The notes under the pieces were generated by a model, which was not told the origin of the DNA, ran no database searches, and was given only the letters and a program-made list of their open reading frames with translations. A stretch of DNA of 64,000 bases from WHSW01 sp963740055 (GTDB lineage: Bacteria > Actinomycetota > Thermoleophilia > Solirubrobacterales > 70-9), in the NCBI GenBank assembly GCA_963740055.1, contig CAVUCL010000001.1, forward strand, positions 496,001 to 560,000. Reading direction: 5' to 3'. The position numbers and the translations under genes are program-made. Of this stretch, positions 58,669 to 64,000 are shown in pieces; position 1 is the first letter of the stretch; each line of letters opens with the position of its first letter.

Positions 58669-59553
58669 TTGACCGAACCTGAGCAGACCCGGGACCCACA
58701 GGCCGTCGGCGTCGATGTCGGCGCGACCGCGCACGAGGCCGCCTCCCGGCACGGGGCGAAGCGGCGGCTGAGCGGGGAGCACGTCTTCCGGCTCGAGAAC
58801 GTGGGCGTCGCATACGGCGGCAAGCCGGCGCTGTCCGAGGTGACGATGGACATCTCCCGCAACGCGATCACCGCCTACATCGGGCCGTCCGGCTGCGGCA
58901 AGTCGACCTTGATCCGCTGCCTCAACCGGATGAACGACCTGATCCCGTCGGCGAGCGTCGAGGGGAGCGTCACCTACCACGGTGAGGACATCTACGCGCC
59001 CCAGGTCGACCCGGTCGAGGTCCGCAAGCGGATCGGGATGGTGTTCCAGAAGCCGAACCCGTTCCCGAAGTCGATCTACGACAACATCGCCTTCGGGCCG
59101 CGGATCCTCGGCATGGAGGGCGACATGGACGAGATCGTCGAGCGCGCGCTGCGCTCGGGGGCGCTCTGGGACGAGGTCAAGGATCGCCTCGACGAGAACG
59201 CGTTCGGGATGTCGGGCGGTCAGCAGCAGCGTCTCTGCATCGCCCGCTGCCTCGCGGTCGACCCCGACGTGATCCTCATGGACGAGCCCTGCTCCTCGCT
59301 CGACCCGATCTCCACCGGGAAGATCGAGGACCTGATGCTCGAGCTGCGCGAGCGCTACTCGATCGTGATCGTGACCCACAACATGCAGCAGGCGGCGCGG
59401 GTCTCGGACATGACCGCGTTCCTGATCGTCAAGCTCGACGAGGAGGAAGGGCACCGCCAGGGGCGCCTGGTCGAGTACGACGAGACCGAGAGGATCTTCA
59501 CCAACCCCTCGGACAAGCGCACCGAGGACTACGTCAGCGGGAAGGTCGGCTGA
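58669..59553 (+). CDS. pstB: Phosphate ABC transporter ATP-binding protein PstB
   Basis: 294 residues. TTG 58669 is chosen because GGAGAG lies 4 bases upstream; TTG 58657 would add 4 residues. Walker A GPSGCGKST, signature MSGGQQQRLCIARCLA, Walker B VILMDEPCSSLDPISTGKIEDL, and VTHNMQQAARVSDMTAFL are all PstB-typical. The first 40 residues before the core (QTRDPQAVGVDVGATAHEAA) form an N-terminal extension. Ends overlapping phoU by 1 base. Confidence 0.96.
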   Translation: MTEPEQTRDPQAVGVDVGATAHEAASRHGAKRRLSGEHVFRLENVGVAYGGKPALSEVTMDISRNAITAYIGPSGCGKSTLIRCLNRMNDLIPSASVEGSVTYHGEDIYAPQVDPVEVRKRIGMVFQKPNPFPKSIYDNIAFGPRILGMEGDMDEIVERALRSGALWDEVKDRLDENAFGMSGGQQQRLCIARCLAVDPDVILMDEPCSSLDPISTGKIEDLMLELRERYSIVIVTHNMQQAARVSDMTAFLIVKLDEEEGHRQGRLVEYDETERIFTNPSDKRTEDYVSGKVG

Positions 59554-60251
59554 TGGCCAACGGCGTGCGCGTGCAATACCAGGAGGAGCTGGAGAAGCTC
59601 GAGGCGCGAGCGCTCGAGGGGCTCGACATGGTTGCCGCCCAGCTCGAGCGCGCGGTCGAGGCGGTCGAGCACCAGGACATGGAGCTGGCCGAGCTGGTGG
59701 TCGCCAACGACGACGTGATCGACGGCCGCTACCTCGAGATCCACCAGGCGATCCTGACCCTGCTCGCGACCCAGGCGCCGGTTGCGACCGACCTGCGCCT
59801 GATCTCCGCCCTGCTGCACCTGATGAAGGCGATCGAGCGGATGGGCGACCAGTGCGTCAACGTCGCCAAGCTGATCCCGATCGCCGGCCACCAGCCGCCC
59901 GCCGACGAGCGGATCGTCAAGGACCTGGTCACGATGGGCAAGCAGGTGCGGACGCAGATCGCCCAGAGCCGGCGCGCGTTCGAGGCCCGCGACGTCGAGA
60001 TGGCGCACGACCTGGTGCGCCAGGACGACGTCGTCGACAACCTCAACAAGGAGATCTTCCGGATCGCGCTCGAGATCGGCGACGACCACGACCGGCGCGA
60101 GTGGGCGATGACGATGATCCTCGTCGCGAGGGCGATCGAGCGGATCGGCGACAACTCGGTCGACATCGGCGAGCAGGTCGCGTTCATCGTCACCGGGCTC
60201 TTCCGCGAGTTCCAGGACGCGTCGCACCCCGGCGAGCCGATCCCGGGCTAG
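59553..60251 (+). CDS. phoU: Phosphate transport regulator PhoU
   Basis: 232 residues of two three-helix PhoU bundles. The E/DxxxD metal-binding motifs appear in VVANDDVIDGRYLEIHQ and VRQDDVVDNLNKEIFR. The segment ATDLRLISALLHLMKAIERMGDQCVNVAKL and its repeat ARAIERIGDNSVDIGEQVAF are the conserved helices. It links PstSCAB to the two-component kinase and dampens the Pho response. ATG overlaps the pstB stop. Confidence 0.96.
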   Translation: MANGVRVQYQEELEKLEARALEGLDMVAAQLERAVEAVEHQDMELAELVVANDDVIDGRYLEIHQAILTLLATQAPVATDLRLISALLHLMKAIERMGDQCVNVAKLIPIAGHQPPADERIVKDLVTMGKQVRTQIAQSRRAFEARDVEMAHDLVRQDDVVDNLNKEIFRIALEIGDDHDRREWAMTMILVARAIERIGDNSVDIGEQVAFIVTGLFREFQDASHPGEPIPG

Positions 60252-60299
60252 CGGCGGAGACGCCTGCACCCGCGGTCCGTCGGCCGGCGCCGTGCGATC

Positions 60300-60318
60300 C
60301 TCTCATCCAGCTCTCATC
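60300..60318 (+). promoter_or_regulatory. CTCTCATC direct repeat, 11-bp period, before the second regulator
   Basis: CTCTCATC at 60300 and again at 60311 form an exact 11-bp direct repeat in the 89-base gap after phoU. The box ends 22 bases before the regulator ATG (60341). The same unit recurs at 62357-62386, so this is probably the operator of this regulator itself (autoregulation). It differs from the TTCACAG boxes. Confidence 0.65.
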
Positions 60319-60340
60319 TTCGAGCGAGAGGCTGTGCCCG

Positions 60341-61015
60341 ATGAGGATCCTGGTGGTCGAGGACGAACCGAAGATGGCCGCCCTGATCAAGCGCGGTCTG
60401 CGCGAGGACGGGATCGCGGCCGATGTCGCCGAGCGCGGCGAGGACGCGCTCTGGATGGCGGGCTCGACCGCCTACGACGCGATCGTGCTCGACCTGATGC
60501 TGCCCGGGATCGACGGCTTCGAGACCTGCCGGCGGCTGCGCGACGACGGCGTCTGGGCGCCGGTGCTGATGCTGACCGCGCGCGACTCGGTCGCCGACCG
60601 GGTCGCCGGCCTCGACCACGGCGCCGACGACTACCTGACGAAGCCGTTCTCGTTCGCGGAGCTGCTCGCCCGGCTGCGGGCGCTCGCCCGTCGCGGCGGC
60701 GCCGAGCGCCCGACCGTGCTCGAGGTCGGCGACCTGCGCCTCGACCCGGCGACCCACCGGGTCCGCCGCGGCGACGACGAGCTCTCGCTCTCGGCGAAGG
60801 AGTTCGCGCTGCTCGAGGTCTTCATGCGCCGGCCCGGCGAGGTGCTCTCGCGCTTCGCGCTGCTCGAGCACGCCTGGGACTACGACTACGAGAACCGCTC
60901 GAACGTGGTCGACGTCTACGTCCGCTACCTGCGCCGCAAGATCGACCGCCCCGACGCGGAAGAGAGCCGGATCGAGACCGTGCGCGGGGTCGGCTACCGC
61001 CTCCGGGCAGGCTGA
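60341..61015 (+). CDS. OmpR-family response regulator (PhoP-like)
   Basis: 224 residues from ATG 60341. Receiver: E7/D8, phosphoacceptor D51 (VLDLMLPGIDGFE), T79, K101 (LTKPFSFAELLAR). Winged helix ends ETVRGVGYRLRAG. It sits directly before its kinase with an ATGA overlap, forming a standard two-component pair, distinct from the orphan regulator before pstS. Its trigger is unknown; phosphate or cell-envelope stress is a guess from location. Confidence 0.92.
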   Translation: MRILVVEDEPKMAALIKRGLREDGIAADVAERGEDALWMAGSTAYDAIVLDLMLPGIDGFETCRRLRDDGVWAPVLMLTARDSVADRVAGLDHGADDYLTKPFSFAELLARLRALARRGGAERPTVLEVGDLRLDPATHRVRRGDDELSLSAKEFALLEVFMRRPGEVLSRFALLEHAWDYDYENRSNVVDVYVRYLRRKIDRPDAEESRIETVRGVGYRLRAG

Positions 61016-62424
61016 TGGCAGCTCGGCTCTCGATCCGCGCCCGGCTCACGATCGCGTTCGTCGGCGCGCTCGCGATCGTGCTCGCGCTCGCCGGCACCTT
61101 CGTCTACGTGCGCACCGAGAGCCAGCTCACCGAGGCGATCGACGACCGGCTCGAGGGCCGCTTCGAGGCGATCGCGGCCCCGCTCGAGGCGGGCGAAGTC
61201 CCGCGCGACGGCGACGCGGCGATGGTCGGCGGGCCGAGCGAGGAGGAGTTCGCCCAGCTGATCGGCCCCGGCGGCGAGGTGATCGCCTCGTCGACCGGTG
61301 AGCTCGACGCGGCGGCGGTGGAGCCGGGGGCGGTCGGCAGCGGCGCGCCGCAGATGATCGACGGCGTCACGGTGCCCGGGGTCGAGGGGAGCGCGCGGAC
61401 CCTCGCCGGCTCGGTGGCCGGGACGGTGGTCGTCGTCGGCGTCTCGACCGAGGACCGCGACGAGGCCCTCGGCGAGATCGCCACCGGGTTCGCGATCGGC
61501 GCTCCGCTGGCGCTGCTGGTCGCCGGCCTGCTCGGCTACCTGCTCGCGGCGCGCGCGATGGCGCCGGTCGAGTCGCTGCGCGAACGTGCCGAGGCGATCA
61601 CCCTCGACCGCGCCGGCGAGCGCCTGCCGCTGCCGCCCGCCGACGACGAGCTGCGTCGCCTCGCGACCACCCTGAACGCGATGCTCGACCGGATCGAGTC
61701 GGCGCTCGAGCGCGAGCGGGTCTTCGTCGCCGACGCCAGCCACGAGCTGCGCACGCCGCTGGCGATCCTGCGTGCGGAGCTCGAGCTCGCCGACCGGCCG
61801 GAGCGCGATCCCGCCGCGCTGCGCGCCGCGCTGCGCTCGACCGCGGAGGAGGTCGAGCGGCTCTCGCGCCTCGCCGACGACCTGCTCGTGATCGCGCGCA
61901 CCGACCAGGGCCGGCTGCCGATCGAGCCTGAGCCGGTCGACGTGCGCGAGCTGCTCGAGCGGGTCGCCGCCCGCTTCGCCGCTCCGGCCGCCGCCGCCGG
62001 GAGGTCGATCGCGGTCGAGGCCTCGGAGCCGATCGTCGCCGACCTCGACCCGACCCGGATCGAGCAGGCGCTCGGCAACCTGGTCGACAACGCGCTCCGC
62101 CACGGCGCCGGCGAGGTCCGGCTGCTCGCGGACGCGTCCGACGGCGCCGTTGGTCTCGAGGTCGCCGACGGCGGCGACGGGTTCCCGCCCGGGTTCGAGG
62201 GCCGAGCGTTCGAGCGCTTCACCCGGGCCGACGAGGGCCGCACCGGCGCCGGCGCCGGCCTCGGGCTCGCGATCGTGAGCGCGATCGCGCGCGCGCACGG
62301 CGGCTCGGTCGAGGTGGTCGGCGATCGCGCCCCCGCCGCCGTGCGCATCACCCTTCCTCTCATCCCGCTCTCATCGGCGCGTCATACACCTCCCGCCGAA
62401 CCCGACGAGAGGAGCCGAGCATGA
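61015..62424 (+). CDS. Sensor histidine kinase
   Basis: 469 residues from ATG 61015. Two membrane helices (LTIAFVGALAIVLALAGTFVYV and GFAIGAPLALLVAGLLGYLLAARA) enclose an extracellular sensor of about 130 residues without recognised domain. A HAMP domain follows, then the H box in FVADASHELRTPLAILRAELE, N box LGNLVDNALRHGAG and G boxes (ADGGDGFPPGF, GAGAGLGLAIVSAIARAHGG). The 3' end holds a three-unit CTCTCATC-type operator and overlaps the next gene. Confidence 0.94.
   Translation: MAARLSIRARLTIAFVGALAIVLALAGTFVYVRTESQLTEAIDDRLEGRFEAIAAPLEAGEVPRDGDAAMVGGPSEEEFAQLIGPGGEVIASSTGELDAAAVEPGAVGSGAPQMIDGVTVPGVEGSARTLAGSVAGTVVVVGVSTEDRDEALGEIATGFAIGAPLALLVAGLLGYLLAARAMAPVESLRERAEAITLDRAGERLPLPPADDELRRLATTLNAMLDRIESALERERVFVADASHELRTPLAILRAELELADRPERDPAALRAALRSTAEEVERLSRLADDLLVIARTDQGRLPIEPEPVDVRELLERVAARFAAPAAAAGRSIAVEASEPIVADLDPTRIEQALGNLVDNALRHGAGEVRLLADASDGAVGLEVADGGDGFPPGFEGRAFERFTRADEGRTGAGAGLGLAIVSAIARAHGGSVEVVGDRAPAAVRITLPLIPLSSARHTPPAEPDERSRA
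62357..62386 (+). promoter_or_regulatory. Triple 11-bp-period operator inside the kinase gene, ahead of the lipoprotein
   Basis: CTCTCATC at 62357 and 62368, with a weaker TCAT unit in register at 62379 (GCGTCATA), form three repeats in 11-bp steps. They end 34 bases before the lipoprotein ATG and lie inside the last codons of the kinase. The lipoprotein is therefore likely to have its own promoter, controlled by the response regulator at 60341-61015. Confidence 0.65.
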
Positions 62425-63170
62425 GGTTGAGGCACACGGCTGCGGTCCTGGCGGTCGCGGCGCTGGCGGTCGCGCTCGCGGCCTGCGGCGACGACGAGGC
62501 GGCCGCGCCCGCCGCGGGCTCCGAGCTGCCTCAGGGCTCGGAGCAGGTCGAGCTCGATCCGGGGGAGTTCACGACCGAGATCGACAACCCCTACTGGCCG
62601 ATGACGCCGGGGAGCCGCTGGGTCTATCGCGAGACCGACAGCGAGGGGGCGCTGCAGCGGGTCGTGGTCACGGTCACCGAGCGCACGAAGCGGATCGCCA
62701 ACGGCGTCGAGGCCGCGGTGGTCCACGACGTCGTCACCGAGGACGGAGAGCCGGTCGAGGTCACCGACGACTGGTACGCGCAGGACGCCGACGGCAACGT
62801 CTGGTACCTGGGCGAGGACACGACCGAGTACGAGAACGGCAAGCCGGTCTCGAAGGAGGGCTCGTTCGAGGCCGGGGTCGACGGCGCCGAGGCCGGGATC
62901 ATCCTGCCCGCCGACCCGGAGCCGGGCATGACCTACCGGCAGGAGTACTACGCCGGCGAGGCCGAGGACGAGGGCGAGATCGTCAGCCTCGACCAGCAGG
63001 CCGAGGTTCCGTTCGGGCACTTCGAGGACGTGCTGATGACCCGCGACACGAACCCGCTCGAGCCGAAGGTGCTCGAGTTCAAGTTCTACGCCCGCGACGT
63101 CGGCCCCGTGCTCGCGGTCAGCGTCTCCGGCGGCAGCGACCGCGAGGAGCTGCTCTCGTACCGGCGCTAG
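62421..63170 (+). CDS. Lipoprotein, likely target of the adjacent two-component system
   Basis: 249 residues from ATG 62421 (ATGA overlap, GAGAGGAG upstream). Signal peptide and lipobox LAAC (about residue 22), then an acidic linker. The beta-rich body (TTEIDNPYWPMTPGSRWVYRET, YAQDADGNVWYLGEDTTEYENG, PGMTYRQEYYAGEAEDEG, FYARDVGPVLAVSV) resembles the large, poorly known family of exported proteins often found next to two-component genes. Function unknown; it may act as an accessory sensor or envelope factor. Confidence 0.75.
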   Translation: MRLRHTAAVLAVAALAVALAACGDDEAAAPAAGSELPQGSEQVELDPGEFTTEIDNPYWPMTPGSRWVYRETDSEGALQRVVVTVTERTKRIANGVEAAVVHDVVTEDGEPVEVTDDWYAQDADGNVWYLGEDTTEYENGKPVSKEGSFEAGVDGAEAGIILPADPEPGMTYRQEYYAGEAEDEGEIVSLDQQAEVPFGHFEDVLMTRDTNPLEPKVLEFKFYARDVGPVLAVSVSGGSDREELLSYRR

Positions 63171-63212
63171 CGGCCGGGCGCCCTTCGCCGGACCGTTTGC
63201 CATCATCGCCGC

Positions 63213-64000
63213 GTGCTCTGCGCGGCGGTCGACATCGGCTCGAACACCACCCGGGTGTTGGTCGCCGAGCCACAGGACGGCCAGCTGCGAAAGGTGATGG
63301 AGCAGCGCGCCTACACCCGGATCGACAAGGCGGCGAAGCGCAAGGGGAAGATCACGCCCGAGAAGGTGGCCGAGCTCGCCGACGTGGTCACGACCCAGGT
63401 ACGCCTCGCCGAGGAGCTCGGCGCGGAGGCCACCCGGATCGTCGCCACGGCCGCGATCCGCGAGGCGAAGAACGCCGACGCGGTGGCGAAGGAGATCGCC
63501 GAGGCGGCCGGAGCCCCGGTCGAGATCCTGAGCGAGGAGGAGGAGGGCAGGCTCGCGTTCATCGGCGCGACGAAGACCCTCGGGCACCCGGTCGAGGGCG
63601 ACGTCGGCGTCGTGGACGTCGGCGGCGGCTCGTCCGAGATCGTGATCGGCACCGTCGCGGAGGGCGTGCGCGCGGTGCGCTCGTTCAAGATCGGGTCGGG
63701 CGCGATCGCGGAGGAGTTCCTCACCAACGACCCGCCCTCGGCGTCCGAGATCCGGGCACTGCGCGACTACCTCGGCGAGTTCTTCGACGGGATCGAGGTC
63801 GAGCAGCCGGCGCAGGCCGTCGCCGTCGGCGGCAGCGCCACCTCCCTACGGACGTTGGTCGGCGCGGTGCTCGAGTACGAGACCCTCGAGCGCGCGGTTC
63901 GCGTCCTCGCCACCGACTCGATCGCCGACGTGGCGAAGCGGTTCGAGCTCGACCCGCGACGAGTGCGGATCCTCCCCGCGGGCGTGCTGATCCTGGAGAA
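63213..64000 (+). CDS. ppx: Exopolyphosphatase / guanosine pentaphosphatase (Ppx/GppA), 3' truncated by window end
   Basis: 262 residues seen, from GTG 63213, open at the window edge. The ASKHA fold has CAAVDIGSNTTRVLVAE (phosphate 1), TAAIREAKNADAVAKEI, EEGRLAFIGATKTL, and VGVVDVGGGSSEIVIG (phosphate 2), then FKIGSGAIAEEFL. This cleaves terminal phosphate from polyphosphate or (p)ppGpp precursors. Its placement downstream of pst-pho genes fits phosphate storage control. Confidence 0.93.
   Translation, partial: MLCAAVDIGSNTTRVLVAEPQDGQLRKVMEQRAYTRIDKAAKRKGKITPEKVAELADVVTTQVRLAEELGAEATRIVATAAIREAKNADAVAKEIAEAAGAPVEILSEEEEGRLAFIGATKTLGHPVEGDVGVVDVGGGSSEIVIGTVAEGVRAVRSFKIGSGAIAEEFLTNDPPSASEIRALRDYLGEFFDGIEVEQPAQAVAVGGSATSLRTLVGAVLEYETLERAVRVLATDSIADVAKRFELDPRRVRILPAGVLILE

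Overview
The window is a high-GC, gene-dense bacterial chromosome segment, about 70 genes with many ATGA, GTGA or 1-base overlaps and frequent GTG/TTG starts. It carries no phage, IS element, CRISPR array or tRNA that I can see. Paralogue content (SfLAP/GAP family protein, DUF7144, LtrA, an Rpf-like transglycosylase, MpaB/DUF2236, a LigD-type phosphoesterase) and the ftsE-ftsX-ctp-rnr-smpB...ssrA order point to an actinobacterium. A deep-branching class such as Thermoleophilia (Solirubrobacterales-like) is my inference, not something the sequence proves.

Layout. 1-3.3 kb: small NTF2-like and cupin genes, formamidopyrimidine-DNA glycosylase, and quinolinate synthase nadA behind a perfect dyad. 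3.3-6.2 kb: a compact redox module consisting of a MauE-thioredoxin fusion, a Tat-exported Cys-rich protein resembling the methylamine dehydrogenase light chain, and a CcdA-like membrane protein with a propeller-like tail (frameshifted as read). 6.3-10.7 kb: a MacB/LolD-like ABC exporter and a lipoprotein. 10.7-12.7 kb: a split transketolase. 12.7-21.4 kb: membrane proteins (SfLAP, a DHA2 efflux pump, a K+ channel, an AI-2E family protein, a holin-phosphodiesterase fusion, DUF7144) and glutamate decarboxylase.

21.7-32.9 kb: cell division and trans-translation block: ftsE, ftsX, an S41 protease, an RNase II/R family nuclease and smpB overlap or abut. They are followed by a coiled-coil/HhH protein (two compensating frameshifts), a flavin disulfide reductase, a LigD phosphoesterase with a degenerate ligase domain, a site-2 protease and tmRNA (tag AKTIIADHEFALAA). 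32.9-50.9 kb: mixed metabolism and transport: M20 peptidase, MpaB family protein, a polar amino acid ABC transporter, a PYROXD2-like oxidoreductase, cupins, two transporters, a phosphoesterase, LtrA, a lipoate ligase-like protein and an Rpf-like transglycosylase behind a consensus CRP-type operator. 50.9-53.8 kb: two enoyl-CoA hydratase family genes, a small Cys-rich protein and an HD-domain protein.

53.9-64 kb: phosphate block: uppP, an orphan PhoB-like regulator, pstS-pstC-pstA-pstB-phoU, a second response regulator/histidine kinase pair, a lipoprotein and the start of ppx. Two separate 11-bp-period direct-repeat operators mark this block: TTCACAG units near the orphan regulator and pstS, and CTCTCATC units before the second regulator and inside the kinase 3' end ahead of the lipoprotein. 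This suggests two nested OmpR-type regulons. The observations I would follow first are the Mau-like redox module, the dead ligase fused to an intact LigD phosphoesterase, the two operator families, the CRP-type site near the Rpf gene, and genes that appear to lack ATG/GTG/TTG starts (CTGA overlaps).
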